From contig NZ_OCNK01000001.1 of NCBI RefSeq assembly GCF_900230285.1, positions 1-64,000 of the forward strand: a stretch of DNA of 64,000 nucleotides, in the 5' to 3' direction. The stretch comes from Blastococcus haudaquaticus (lineage in GTDB: Bacteria > Actinomycetota > Actinomycetes > Mycobacteriales > Geodermatophilaceae). The first letter of the stretch is position 1. The number at the start of each line of letters is the position of its first letter. Position numbers and translations under genes: made by a program. Shown piece by piece: positions 1-9,195 of the stretch. The notes beneath the pieces are model-generated. The model ran no database searches and was not told the origin of the DNA. It saw nothing but the letters and a program-made list of their open reading frames with translations.

Positions 1-230
1 AAGGAATCCCAAACCAGAACCCGAAGGCCCCGGCACGGGGTATTACTTGGCACTGACTTTCGGCACGCTGTTGAGTTCTCAAAGAGCGGACGCGCAACAA
101 CTCCACCCCATCCGGGGCTTCCCTGCTGGCTGGATGTCCAACACTACGCCGGTTTCCAGCAACTCCCCACCCGGGGGGCTGGACCGGCAGACCGTATCCG
201 GTCCGCGCGGCGCATGGAGAACACTACACG
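1..230 (-). promoter_or_regulatory. Probable rRNA operon leader with boxA antitermination site
   Basis: Read on the minus strand, positions 88-69 give CGCTCTTTGAGAACTCAACA, which resembles the boxA element preceding 16S rRNA genes in Gram-positive bacteria. A small hairpin (CCCCG at 28-32, CGGGG at 36-40) follows before the left edge. Upstream on the same strand two similar stretches begin TAGTGTT and could be tandem -10 regions, but no convincing -35 accompanies them. No convincing ORF lies here. The inference is that a 16S gene starts just left of the window, pointing away from it. No mature rRNA sequence is present inside the window. Confidence 0.55.
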
Positions 231-249
231 ACCTCTGAGGGCCGTGCAC

Positions 250-267
250 GGGGGGTCCCCACCCCCC
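250..267 (-). terminator. Hairpin downstream of dapB
   Basis: A perfect 7 bp stem (GGGGGGT at 250-256, ACCCCCC at 261-267) with a CCCC loop lies about 15 bases after the dapB stop codon. There is no U-run, as is common for high-G+C actinobacterial terminators. It would separate dapB from the rRNA leader. Confidence 0.5.
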
Positions 268-282
268 CTGCGACGCCCGTCG

Positions 283-1134
<852 letters not shown>

Positions 1135-1488
1135 TCAGGGCCCGGTGGGCACTCTCCGCGCGAGCAGTCCCCAGAGCAGGAGGCCGAGGACGATGCCGAC
1201 CGCGTCGGCCAGGCCGTCGGCCACCGAGGCGCTCCGTGCCAGCGGGGACAGGCCCTGCACGAGCTCGCTGACGACGGCGTAGCCGATCAGCAGTGCGGCG
1301 AGGGCGACTGCCCCGATCCCCGCCCACCGTCCGGAGCAGGCGAGCGCGGCGAACAGCCCGACATGGACGATCTTGTCGACCCCCGGTGGCGCGCTGGGCA
1401 CGTCGGACGCGGGGGCGAACAGCACCGCGAGCGACACGAGGACGACCACGGCGAACGCCGCGCGGGACAGCGCACCGTGCTGAGTCAC
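1135..1488 (-). CDS. VanZ-like small membrane protein
   Basis: A 117-residue hydrophobic protein with about four predicted membrane segments. The pattern HVGLFAALA followed later by SELVQGLSP resembles the conserved His and Glu-Gln positions of VanZ-like (YoaI/VanZ superfamily) proteins, whose biochemical role is mostly undefined; VanZ itself gives low-level teicoplanin resistance. The GTG start is preceded by a good ribosome-binding site (GGAGGACGAGG). It lies between the M16 peptidase and dapB, with a dispersed repeat copy immediately upstream. A resistance role should not be assumed. Confidence 0.7.
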   Translation of the reverse strand: MTQHGALSRAAFAVVVLVSLAVLFAPASDVPSAPPGVDKIVHVGLFAALACSGRWAGIGAVALAALLIGYAVVSELVQGLSPLARSASVADGLADAVGIVLGLLLWGLLARRVPTGP

Positions 1489-1490
1489 CC

Positions 1491-1548
1491 TCGTCCTCCC
1501 TGCAGGGGTCCGCCGTGAGCGTGCGAAGGGTGGGGGGCGGGGAGGTCC
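1491..1548. repeat. Dispersed palindromic repeat, copy 1 (diverged)
   Basis: Diverged member of a ~60 bp palindromic family found six times in this window (see 14067, 14441, 31835, 37567, 38489). Shared blocks are a C-rich arm ending TGCAGGG, a centre GAGCGTGCGA, and a G-rich arm ending GGTCC. It starts four bases after the M16 peptidase stop codon and may act as a terminator. Confidence 0.6.
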
Positions 1549-1552
1549 GTCA

Positions 1553-2914
1553 TCAGAGACGGTCGAGGTCGGACTCGCGGTAGGGACCGACCACCGCCAG
1601 GCACGTGTCCTGGCTGAACAGCTCGGCGGCCACCTCGCGCACCTGCGTCTCGTCCACGGCGTCCAGGCGCGCCAGGACCTCCCGTACCGGCAGGTACTCG
1701 CCGTAGGAGAGCTCGCTCTTGCCGAGCCGGCTCATGCGGGACCCGGTGTCCTCGAGGCCGAGCACGAGACCGCCCTTGAGCTGACCGCGGCTGCGGGCCA
1801 CCTCCTCGGCGGTGATGCCGTCGGCGGCGGCCCGGTCCAGCTCGGCGCGGATCAGCCGGAGCACCTCCGGGACCCGCTTCTTGGAGCACCCCGCGTAGAC
1901 CGAGAAGGAACCGGCGCCCGCGTAGTGCGAGAGCGCCGACCCGACGCTGTAGACCAGGCCACGCTTCTCCCGGATCTCCTGGAAGAGCCGGGAGCTCATG
2001 CCGCCACCCACGGCGGCGTCCAGCACGGCACCGGCGTACCGGCGCTCGTCGAGGCGGCCCATGGAGGGGGTGCCCAGCAGGAGATGGGTCTGCTCGGTCC
2101 GGCGGTTGATCAGCCCGGCGGCACGGGCCGGCTTGTCGACCACCCCGTCACCGGTGCGCAGCGGCGCCGGCCGCGCGTCGCCCGACAGCCGGTCGGCGAA
2201 GGCCGCGGTGACCAGGTCCAGCACCTGCTGGTGGTCCACCCGGCCGGCCGCCGTCACGACGATCGAGGGCACGGCGTACCGGCTGCGGTACCAGCCGTCG
2301 ACGTCGTCGCGGGTCAGCCCCTCGATCGACTCGACGGTGCCGAGCACCGAACGGCCCAGCGGGGTGTCGCCGAACAGGGTCTCGCTGAACAGGTCGTGCA
2401 CCGCGTCGGAGGGCTCGTCGTCGCGCATGGCGATCTCCTCGAGCACCACGGTGCGCTCGGACTCCAGGTCCTCGGCCGTGTTGCGGGCCTCGGTCACCAG
2501 GTCCGACAGCAGCGTGACCGCCAACGGCAGGTCGGACGCGAGCACGTTCGCGTAGTAGCAGGTGTGCTCCTTGGCGGTGAAGGCGTTCATCTCACCGCCG
2601 ACGGCGTCCATGGCCGTCGCGATCTCCAGCGCGCCGCGGGTCGCCGTCCCCTTGAACAGCAGGTGCTCGAGGAAGTGCGAGGAACCGGCCACGGCCGGGC
2701 TCTCGTCACGCGACCCCACACCGACCCAGATGCCGAGCGTCGCCGAGAGGACGCCGGGCATCGTCTCGGTCAGGACGCGCAGGCCTCCGGGCAGCTCGGT
2801 GCGCTCCACCCGGCCGCCGACCTCGTCGAGGTCGAGCAGCTCGGTCACCCCGACGGGAACCGGGGCGGGTGCAGCTGCACCCGCCCCGGTTCCCGTGATG
2901 TCAGGCGTGATCAC
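1553..2914 (-). CDS. M16-family zinc metallopeptidase (PepR-like)
   Basis: A pitrilysin/mitochondrial-processing-peptidase-like protease of 453 residues. The inverted zinc motif HFLEH is at residues 80-84 and the third ligand region [13 protein letters not shown] follows. The downstream R-rich half needed for the clamshell fold is complete. It follows pnp as in mycobacteria (pepR after gpsI), with a GTGA overlap to the pnp stop. The first 22 codons are low-complexity (Ala/Pro/Gly) and coincide with a 42 bp perfect palindrome, so a second in-frame GTG at 2848 may be the true start, giving 431 residues, closer to mycobacterial PepR. Confidence 0.9.
   Translation of the reverse strand: MITPDITGTGAGAAAPAPVPVGVTELLDLDEVGGRVERTELPGGLRVLTETMPGVLSATLGIWVGVGSRDESPAVAGSSHFLEHLLFKGTATRGALEIATAMDAVGGEMNAFTAKEHTCYYANVLASDLPLAVTLLSDLVTEARNTAEDLESERTVVLEEIAMRDDEPSDAVHDLFSETLFGDTPLGRSVLGTVESIEGLTRDDVDGWYRSRYAVPSIVVTAAGRVDHQQVLDLVTAAFADRLSGDARPAPLRTGDGVVDKPARAAGLINRRTEQTHLLLGTPSMGRLDERRYAGAVLDAAVGGGMSSRLFQEIREKRGLVYSVGSALSHYAGAGSFSVYAGCSKKRVPEVLRLIRAELDRAAADGITAEEVARSRGQLKGGLVLGLEDTGSRMSRLGKSELSYGEYLPVREVLARLDAVDETQVREVAAELFSQDTCLAVVGPYRESDLDRL
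2854..2895 (-). terminator. 42 bp perfect palindrome after pnp
   Basis: Positions 2854-2895 equal their own reverse complement, centred on GCAGCTGC. The palindrome begins 16 bases after the pnp stop codon and lies inside the annotated N-terminal codons of the M16 gene. It can fold into a roughly 19 bp stem and could terminate or attenuate pnp read-through, or protect the pnp mRNA end. Confidence 0.6.
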
Positions 2915-5172
2915 TCACCCGCGGGTGCGGCAGCGGCCTCGACCGGAGCCTCGGCCGGAGCACCGCCGGCGTCACCCTCGGCGACCGGCACGAGGCTGAT
3001 CTTGCCGCGGGCGTCGATGTCGGTGATCTCCACCTGCATCTTGTCGCCGACGTTCGCGACGTCCTCGACCTTGCCGATGCGCTTGCCGCCACCGAGCTTG
3101 CTGATGTGCACCAGGCCGTCCCGCCCGGGCAGCAGGGAGACGAAGGCACCGAACGGCGTGGTCTTGACGACCGTGCCGAGGAAGCGCTCGCCGACCTTGG
3201 GCAGCGTCGGGTTGGCGATGGCGTTGATCCGGTCCACCGCGGCCTGGGCCGAGGGGCCGTCGGAGGCGCCGACGTAGATCGTGCCGTCGTCCTCGATGGT
3301 GATGTCGGCGCCGGTCTCGTCCTGGATGGCGTTGATCATCTGGCCCTTGGGGCCGATGACCGCACCGATCTTGTCGACCGGGATGCGCACCGTGGTCACC
3401 CGCGGGGCGTAGGGGCTCATCTCGTCGGGGGCGTCGATGGCCTCGCCCATGACGTCGAGGATGTGCAGCCGGGCCGCGCGGGCCTGGGTCAGCGCACCGG
3501 CGAGCACGTCGGAGGGGATGCCGTCGAGCTTCGTGTCCAGCTGGAGGGCCGTGACGAAGTCCTTGGTGCCGGCGACCTTGAAGTCCATGTCACCGAACGC
3601 GTCCTCGGCGCCGAGGATGTCGGTCAGCGCGACGTACTCGGTCTTGCCGTCGACCTCGTCGGACACCAGGCCCATGGCGATGCCGGCGACCGGCGCCTTC
3701 AGCGGCACACCGGCGTTGAGCAGGGCCAGCGTCGAGGCGCAGACCGAGCCCATCGAGGTGGAGCCGTTGGAGCCGAGGGCCTCGGACACCTGACGGATCG
3801 CGTAGGGGAACTCCTCGCGGTTCGGCAGCACCGGCACGAGAGCGCGCTCGGCGAGCGCGCCGTGGCCGATCTCGCGGCGCTTGGGCGAGCCGACGCGGCC
3901 GGTCTCACCGGTGGAGTACGGCGGGAAGTTGTAGTTGTGCATGTAGCGCTTGCGGGTCACCGGGGAGAGGGTGTCCAGCTGCTGCTCCATGCGGAGCATG
4001 TTCAGCGTGGTGACGCCCAGGATCTGGGTCTCGCCGCGCTCGAACAGCGCCGAGCCGTGCACGCGCGGGATGACCTCGACCTCGGCCGACAGCGGGCGGA
4101 TGTCGGTCAGGCCACGGCCGTCGATGCGGACCTTGTCGCGCAGGATCCGCTGACGGACGACCTTCTTGGTGAGCGCCCGGAAGGCTCCCGAGATCTCCTT
4201 CTCGCGGCCCTCGAACTGGCCGGCCAGCGCGGCCTTGACCTCGTCCTTGAGGGCGTCGGTGGCGTCCTCGCGCTCGTGCTTGCCGGCGATCTGCTGCGCC
4301 TGCGCCAGCTTGTCACCGAGCTGGGCCTCGACGGCGGCGTAGACGTCGTCCTGGTAGTCGAGGAAGCGCGGGAAGTCGGCGACCGGCTTGGCCGCCTTCT
4401 CCGCCATCGCCGACTGCGCGTCGCACAGCGCCTTGATGAAGGGCTTCGCGGCCTCGAGACCCTGCGACACGACCTCCTCGGTCGGCGCTGTGGCGCCGCC
4501 GGCGATGAGCTCGATGGTCTTCTCGGTGGCCTCGGCCTCGACCATCATGATCGCGACGTCGCCGTCCGGGAGGACGCGGCCGGCCACGACCATGTCGAAG
4601 ACGGCGTCCTCGAGCTCGGTGTGCGTCGGGAAGCCGACCCACTGGCCGTTGATGAGAGCGACGCGGGTGGCGCCGACCGGGCCGGAGAAGGGCAGACCCG
4701 ACAGCTGGGTGGACGCCGAGGCGGCGTTGATCGCCAGCACGTCGTAGAGGTGCTGGGGGTCCAGCGACATGACCGTGATGACGACCTGGACCTCGTTGCG
4801 CAGACCCTTGGCGAAGGTCGGGCGCAGCGGGCGGTCGATCAGGCGGCAGGTGAGGATCGCGTCCTCGGACGGGCGGCCCTCACGGCGGAAGAACGAGCCG
4901 GGGATGCGCCCGGCGGCGTACATCCGCTCCTCGACGTCGACGGTCAGCGGGAAGAAGTCGAACTGCTCCTTGGGCTGGCGGCCGGCCGTGGTGGCCGACA
5001 GCAGCATGGTGTCGCCCATGGTGAGGACGACGGAGCCGGCAGCCTGACGGGCGAGCCGGCCGGTCTCGAAGGTGACCGAACGGCTGCCGAAGCTGCCGTT
5101 GTCGATGACCGCGGTGGCGGTCGTGACGCCGTCCTCGGCGTCGAACTCTGCGGTGATGGTGGGTGCGGACAC
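2911..5172 (-). CDS. pnp: Polyribonucleotide nucleotidyltransferase (PNPase)
   Basis: Phosphorolytic 3'-5' exoribonuclease of mRNA turnover (in actinobacteria also guanosine pentaphosphate synthetase I). The order is two RNase PH-like domains separated by an all-helical segment, then KH ([10 protein letters not shown]) and S1 ([21 protein letters not shown]). The GTG at 5172 was chosen because it has a strong ribosome-binding site (GAGAAGGACAC) and gives 753 residues beginning SAPTITAEF; the frame stays open 52 codons further upstream, but that stretch lacks family similarity. A short acidic, Ala-rich tail follows S1. It sits downstream of rpsO, as in many bacteria, behind two tandem hairpins. 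Confidence 0.97.
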   Translation of the reverse strand: MSAPTITAEFDAEDGVTTATAVIDNGSFGSRSVTFETGRLARQAAGSVVLTMGDTMLLSATTAGRQPKEQFDFFPLTVDVEERMYAAGRIPGSFFRREGRPSEDAILTCRLIDRPLRPTFAKGLRNEVQVVITVMSLDPQHLYDVLAINAASASTQLSGLPFSGPVGATRVALINGQWVGFPTHTELEDAVFDMVVAGRVLPDGDVAIMMVEAEATEKTIELIAGGATAPTEEVVSQGLEAAKPFIKALCDAQSAMAEKAAKPVADFPRFLDYQDDVYAAVEAQLGDKLAQAQQIAGKHEREDATDALKDEVKAALAGQFEGREKEISGAFRALTKKVVRQRILRDKVRIDGRGLTDIRPLSAEVEVIPRVHGSALFERGETQILGVTTLNMLRMEQQLDTLSPVTRKRYMHNYNFPPYSTGETGRVGSPKRREIGHGALAERALVPVLPNREEFPYAIRQVSEALGSNGSTSMGSVCASTLALLNAGVPLKAPVAGIAMGLVSDEVDGKTEYVALTDILGAEDAFGDMDFKVAGTKDFVTALQLDTKLDGIPSDVLAGALTQARAARLHILDVMGEAIDAPDEMSPYAPRVTTVRIPVDKIGAVIGPKGQMINAIQDETGADITIEDDGTIYVGASDGPSAQAAVDRINAIANPTLPKVGERFLGTVVKTTPFGAFVSLLPGRDGLVHISKLGGGKRIGKVEDVANVGDKMQVEITDIDARGKISLVPVAEGDAGGAPAEAPVEAAAAPAGE

Positions 5173-5406
5173 GTGTCCTTCTCTCTTCTTCGTCGCGGCG
5201 GCCTCGTGCCGACCTGCGACTCCTCTGACGACCCGCTCGTCTGGTGCGGAGCCGTCCTGCGTCCGGGGCGACCGGTGCTCGATCGAAGCCCTCGGGCCCG
5301 TGCCGTTCCCCGTCTGCGGGGGACCCACTCATGGGTACGGCGGCGTCCCGGGGGCCACTACCGAGGACCGGCCCTACGGGGACGCGTCCGGCGGCGGGCC
5401 GGTTCT

Positions 5407-5432
5407 CCTCGTGCGGCGGGTGCCGCACGAGG
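5407..5432 (-). promoter_or_regulatory. Perfect 11 bp stem-loop in the pnp leader
   Basis: CCTCGTGCGGC (5407-5417) pairs fully with GCCGCACGAGG (5422-5432) around a GGGT loop, about 235 bases before the pnp start. In E. coli and Streptomyces an intercistronic rpsO-pnp hairpin is an RNase III target in pnp autoregulation. Position and shape fit that role here by analogy only. Confidence 0.5.
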
Positions 5433-5434
5433 AA

Positions 5435-5468
5435 GGGGACCGTCCCGGGATGATCCCGGAGCGGCCCC
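5435..5468 (-). terminator. rpsO terminator/attenuator hairpin
   Basis: Just after the rpsO stop, an imperfect hairpin pairs GGGG (5435-5438) with CCCC (5465-5468), CCG with CGG, and CCGGGAT with ATCCCGG. On the minus strand it is followed by TTCCT. It probably terminates part of the rpsO transcripts before pnp. Confidence 0.55.
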
Positions 5469-5477
5469 CTCGTCGTG

Positions 5478-5747
5478 CTAGCGGCGCAGACCCAGCCGCT
5501 CGATGAGCGAGCGGTAGCGGTTGATGTCGGTCTTGGCCAGGTAGTTCAGCAGGCGGCGACGACGACCGACCAGCAGGAGCAGACCCCGCCGGCTGTGGTG
5601 GTCGTGCTTGTGCATCTTGAGGTGCTCGGTGAGGTCGCTGATCCGCTTGGTCAGCATCGCGACCTGGACCTCGGGCGAACCGGTGTCGTTCTCGACCGTG
5701 GCGTACTCGGTCATGATCTGCTTCTTGACTGCGCTCTCGAGCGCCAT
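5478..5747 (-). CDS. rpsO: 30S ribosomal protein S15
   Basis: 89 residues, the normal length for S15, which binds the 16S rRNA central domain early in 30S assembly. The core [20 protein letters not shown] followed by SRRGLL and the basic [10 protein letters not shown] is fully typical. The ATG start has a GGAGG box spaced six bases away. The gene lies between ribF and pnp. A hairpin at 5776-5799 in its leader could be a ribF terminator or part of S15 autoregulation. Confidence 0.98.
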   Translation of the reverse strand: MALESAVKKQIMTEYATVENDTGSPEVQVAMLTKRISDLTEHLKMHKHDHHSRRGLLLLVGRRRRLLNYLAKTDINRYRSLIERLGLRR

Positions 5748-5775
5748 GGATCGCCTCCGGGGCGGGTCACGTGTG

Positions 5776-5799
5776 GCCCCCGGTTTGAATCACGGGGGC
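5776..5799 (-). terminator. Hairpin between ribF and rpsO
   Basis: GCCCCCG (5776-5782) pairs with CGGGGGC (5793-5799) around a ten-base loop. It sits in the rpsO leader, upstream of the rpsO ribosome-binding site. The gene reading into it on the minus strand from further right is separate; no T-run follows. Its role as terminator or leader structure cannot be separated by sequence. Confidence 0.35.
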
Positions 5800-5897
5800 A
5801 GGCTGCACACACGCCGGGTCACCCCGGCGGATTCCCAGGCTACCAGCGTCGTTCCGGGGGCCGGTTGCCGCAGTGACCTGGCGGGATGAGCGCCGGC

Positions 5898-6869
5898 TCA
5901 GGACCCGCCGGGCATCTCGAGGACGGTGCGGGTGTCGGCGACGTCCTGGGCCATGGCGGCCACGAGCGCGTCGACGTCGGGGAACGCCGCCATGGGTCGC
6001 AGCCGCTGCGCGAACTCCACCCCCACGTGCTCGCCGTAGAGGTCGCCCTCGTAGTCGAGGACGTAGGCCTCCACCGTGCGCCGGCTGCCCTGGAAGGTGG
6101 GGTTGGTGCCGACCGAGATCGCGGCCGGGAACCGCTCCCTGCTCACGCCGGAGCGGGGGTCACGGGTGACGAGGTGCCCCGCGTACACCCCGTCGGCGGG
6201 GATGGCGGTGAAGGGCGGGGTCTCCACGTTGGCGGTCGGATACCCCAGGTCGCGTCCCCGGCGGTCGCCGCGGACGACGATGCCGTCCACCCGGTGCGGG
6301 CGGCCCAGCGCCCGGGCCGCCGACACCATGTCCCCCGCCGCGACGCACGCGCGGATGTAGGTCGAGGAGATGGTCACCTCGCCGTCGTCGGAGGCGTCCT
6401 CGGCGAGCGCCACTCCTTCGACGGCGAAGCCGAAGCGGCGGCCCTCGGTGCGCAGCGTCGCCACCGTGCCCGAGGCGCGGTGCCCGTAGGTGAAGTTCTC
6501 CCCCACGACCACCTCGGCGGCGTGCAGGTGCTCGACCAGCACCGTGTGGGTGAAGGACTCCGGGGAGAGCCGCATGAACTCCTGGGTGAACGGCAGCACG
6601 CACATCGCGTCGACCCCGAGCCCGGCCACCAGCTCGGCCTTCCGATCCATCGAGGTGAGGATCGCCGGGTGCGACCCGGGCCGGACGACCTCGGCCGGGT
6701 GCGGGTCGAAGGTGAGGAGCAGGCACGGGCGGCGCATCGCCCGCGCCCGGTCGACGGCGGTCCCGATCAGCTTCTGGTGCCCTCGGTGGACGCCGTCGTA
6801 CATGCCCACCGTGACCACGGTGCGGCCGAGATCACCCGGGGTCGCCTCCAGCCCCCGCCAGCGCAGCAC
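5898..6869 (-). CDS. ribF: Bifunctional riboflavin kinase / FAD synthetase
   Basis: Makes FMN from riboflavin and then FAD. The 323-residue protein carries the adenylyltransferase domain with VGMYDGVHRGHQ near residue 21 and ISSTYIRACVAAGD, then the riboflavin kinase domain with GRDLGYPTANVE and YAGHLVT. A Tyr replaces the commoner Phe in the FDGVH motif, a conservative change. The start is GTG, 16 bases after the ilvE stop in reverse order (ilvE lies to the left in transcription order only as a separate unit). The gene precedes rpsO as in mycobacteria, where ribF follows rpsO and truB. Confidence 0.95.
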   Translation of the reverse strand: MLRWRGLEATPGDLGRTVVTVGMYDGVHRGHQKLIGTAVDRARAMRRPCLLLTFDPHPAEVVRPGSHPAILTSMDRKAELVAGLGVDAMCVLPFTQEFMRLSPESFTHTVLVEHLHAAEVVVGENFTYGHRASGTVATLRTEGRRFGFAVEGVALAEDASDDGEVTISSTYIRACVAAGDMVSAARALGRPHRVDGIVVRGDRRGRDLGYPTANVETPPFTAIPADGVYAGHLVTRDPRSGVSRERFPAAISVGTNPTFQGSRRTVEAYVLDYEGDLYGEHVGVEFAQRLRPMAAFPDVDALVAAMAQDVADTRTVLEMPGGS

Positions 6870-6885
6870 GGCTCGTCGGCCGCGC

Positions 6886-8025
6886 TCAGGCGATCCGGTG
6901 CAGCCAGCCGCGGGTGTCGGCCACCCGCCCGTGCTGGATGTCCAGGAGCGACTCGCGCAGCGTCATCGTGAGCGGTCCCGGGGTCCCGTCGCCGACGACG
7001 AAGTCGCCGGTGCGCGCCTTCACCTCGCCGACCGGGGTGATGACCGCCGCGGTGCCGCAGGCGAACGTCTCGGTGACGGAGCCGTCGGCCACGCCCTGCC
7101 GCCACTCGTCCACGGAGAACTTGCGCTCGGTGACCCGGTGACCGGTCGCCCGGGCGACCTCGATGAGCGAGTCGCGGGTGATGCCGGGGAGCAGGGTGCC
7201 GGTGAGCTCAGGGGTGACCAGCTCGGCGTCGTCCCCGGAGCCGAGGACGAAGAACAGGTTCATCCCGCCCATCTCCTCGACGTAGCGCTTCTCGAACGCG
7301 TCCAGCCAGACGACCTGGTCGCAGCCGGCGGCGATCGCCTGCTCCTGGGCGAGCAGGCTGGCGGCGTAGTTCCCGGCGCACTTGACGTCACCGGTCCCGC
7401 CGGGGGCGGCGCGGATGTAGTCCTCGGACAGGTAGACCGACACCGGGTGGACGCCCCGCGGGAAGTAGGCGCCGGCCGGGCTGGCGATGACCAGGAACAG
7501 GTACTCCGACGCGGGCCGCACCCCCAGGAACGGCTCGCTGGCCAGCATGTAGGGCCGGAGGTAGAGGGTCTGGTCGGGACCGGTGGGCACCCAGTCGCGG
7601 TCGGCGTCGACGAGCGCGTCGACGGCTGCGATGAAGGAGTCCTCGGGGACCGGCGGCATCGCCAGCCGCTTGGCCCCGCGGGCGAATCGTGCGGCGTTGG
7701 CCTCCGGGCGGAACGTCGCCACGCTCCCGTCGGGCTGGGCGTAGGCCTTGAGCCCCTCGAAGATCGACTGCGCGTAGTGCAGCGCCGCGGTCGACGGGTC
7801 CATCGGGAGCGGGCCGTAGGTGGTCAGCCGGGCGTCGTACCAGCCCTTCCCCGCCTGGTAGCGCGCCACGAACATGCTGTCGGTGAAGTACCGGCCGAAG
7901 CCGGGGTCGGCCAGCATCGCGGCGCGCTCGGCGGCCGGGCGACGCGTCACGTCCTCCACCACGAGCGGCACGCTCTCGGTGAACATCCGCGAGGAGGTAC
8001 GGCTGTCGGCGAGCGTGTCGGTCAT
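6886..8025 (-). CDS. ilvE: Branched-chain amino acid aminotransferase
   Basis: PLP-dependent class IV aminotransferase for the last step of Val/Leu/Ile synthesis. The 379-residue protein has the PLP-Lys motif GDVKCAGNYAASL and the typical GMNLFFV and ETFACGTAAVITPVG segments. The ATG at 8025 was chosen over an upstream in-frame start because of the GGTGGGAG box and because family similarity begins about residue 15. It is followed 16 bases later by ribF, so the pair is probably co-transcribed. Confidence 0.95.
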   Translation of the reverse strand: MTDTLADSRTSSRMFTESVPLVVEDVTRRPAAERAAMLADPGFGRYFTDSMFVARYQAGKGWYDARLTTYGPLPMDPSTAALHYAQSIFEGLKAYAQPDGSVATFRPEANAARFARGAKRLAMPPVPEDSFIAAVDALVDADRDWVPTGPDQTLYLRPYMLASEPFLGVRPASEYLFLVIASPAGAYFPRGVHPVSVYLSEDYIRAAPGGTGDVKCAGNYAASLLAQEQAIAAGCDQVVWLDAFEKRYVEEMGGMNLFFVLGSGDDAELVTPELTGTLLPGITRDSLIEVARATGHRVTERKFSVDEWRQGVADGSVTETFACGTAAVITPVGEVKARTGDFVVGDGTPGPLTMTLRESLLDIQHGRVADTRGWLHRIA

Positions 8026-8118
8026 GGCTCCCACCTGCGAGTGCGCGTGTTCGGGCGTCCCGGCGTCCACCGGGACGCCCGCCACACTATCCCCGCCACG
8101 GGCGGGCGCCATGGGCGC

Positions 8119-8457
8119 TCAGGCCTGGCCGGCCTGGTTGGCCTTCGGGCCCGCGTACTCGAGCACCTCGTAGGTCCACACGTGGGCGGAGTGCGGAGCG
8201 GCCGACGCCAGGGTGTCGCCACCCCCGTCGTGGGCCCGGTCGAAGTCCTGGCTCGACTGCCACGCCTCGTAGTCCTCGACGGTGGTCCACCGCGTGTAGA
8301 CGAGGTACTGGTCGGTGCCCTCCACGGGGCGCAGCAGCTCGAACCACTCGAACCCGGGGGTGGTCTCCACGGCTCCCGCACGCCCGCGGAAGCGCTCCTC
8401 GAACCGCTCCTGCTTGTCCTTGGGGACCGTGACCGCGTTGATCTTGACGATGCTCAT
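8119..8457 (-). CDS. MhuD/IsdG-like haem-degrading monooxygenase
   Basis: A 112-residue antibiotic-biosynthesis-monooxygenase (ABM) fold protein starting MSIVKINAVTVP. It resembles M. tuberculosis MhuD: Asn7, Trp66 and His76 fall at the positions matching the MhuD catalytic trio (Asn7, Trp66, His75), and PGFEWFELLRPVEG matches the same segment. Proteins with this set bind haem and release iron. It lies upstream of ilvE and back to back with larB (63 bases). Activity is inferred from motif spacing; a general ABM-domain quinol monooxygenase is the alternative. Confidence 0.75.
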   Translation of the reverse strand: MSIVKINAVTVPKDKQERFEERFRGRAGAVETTPGFEWFELLRPVEGTDQYLVYTRWTTVEDYEAWQSSQDFDRAHDGGGDTLASAAPHSAHVWTYEVLEYAGPKANQAGQA

Positions 8458-8520
8458 CGCTCGACTCTTCCCGACCCGGGCCGCGCCCAATCGCGCGGGA
8501 CGATCGCGCATGCTGGGGAG

Positions 8521-9195
8521 GTGGACACACAGCGCACCGCCGACCTGGGCTTCGCCCGGCTCGATCTGGACCGGGCCGAGCGCACCGGCACGCCCGAGGT
8601 GGTCTACGCCGCCGGCAAGACGCCCGCGCAGACCGTCGGCTGCCTCGCGGCGCTGCTCGACGGCGGGGCCGGTCTGGCGTGGGCCACCCGGGTGGACGAC
8701 GACACCGCGGCGGCCGTCCGCGAGCGGTGGCCGGACGCGGTCGTCGACGCCGAGGCCCGGTGCGCCTTCGTCGGCGAGCTGCCCTCCCCGGTCGGGGACG
8801 TGCTGGTCCTCACCGCCGGCACGTCGGACGGCCGGGTGGCGGCGGAGGTCGCCGCGACGCTGGCGGCGTCCGGGGTCGGCTGCACGCGGGTCGACGACGT
8901 CGGTGTCGCGGGCGTGCACCGGGTGCTCGCCGTGGCTCCGCGGATCGCGGCCGCCGACGCGGTCGTCGTCGTGGCCGGCATGGACGGGGCGCTGCCCAGC
9001 GTCGTCGCCGGGCTGACCGACCGGCTCGTCGTCGCCGTGCCCACCTCGGTCGGGTACGGCGCGGCCTTCGAGGGGCTGGCCGCGCTGCTCACGATGCTGA
9101 CGGCCTGCGCGCCGGGAGTGCTCGTGGTCAACATCGACAACGGCTTCGGCGCGGGCGTGGCCGCCGCGCGGATCTCGAGGTCCGCTCAGCGGTAG
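8521..9195 (+). CDS. larB: LarB-like pyridinium dicarboxylate synthase
   Basis: LarB carboxylates and hydrolyses nicotinic acid adenine dinucleotide, the first step of the nickel-pincer nucleotide cofactor of lactate racemase. The 224-residue product has the N-terminal signature LDLDRAERTGTPEVVYAAGKT and the C-terminal AIR-carboxylase-like core VVVAGMDGALPSVVAGL, VGYGAAFEGL and NIDNGFGAG. The GTG start has GGGGAG directly against it, so the transcript may be leaderless. Its 3' end overlaps convergent larE by 10 bases. larC and larA are not in the window. Confidence 0.85.
   Translation: MDTQRTADLGFARLDLDRAERTGTPEVVYAAGKTPAQTVGCLAALLDGGAGLAWATRVDDDTAAAVRERWPDAVVDAEARCAFVGELPSPVGDVLVLTAGTSDGRVAAEVAATLAASGVGCTRVDDVGVAGVHRVLAVAPRIAAADAVVVVAGMDGALPSVVAGLTDRLVVAVPTSVGYGAAFEGLAALLTMLTACAPGVLVVNIDNGFGAGVAAARISRSAQR

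Noticed and set aside
5770-5805. tRNA T-arm-like stem with TTTGAATCA loop
   Set aside because: No acceptor, D or anticodon arms nearby, and the loop does not match GTTCRANNC. Treated as a leader hairpin.
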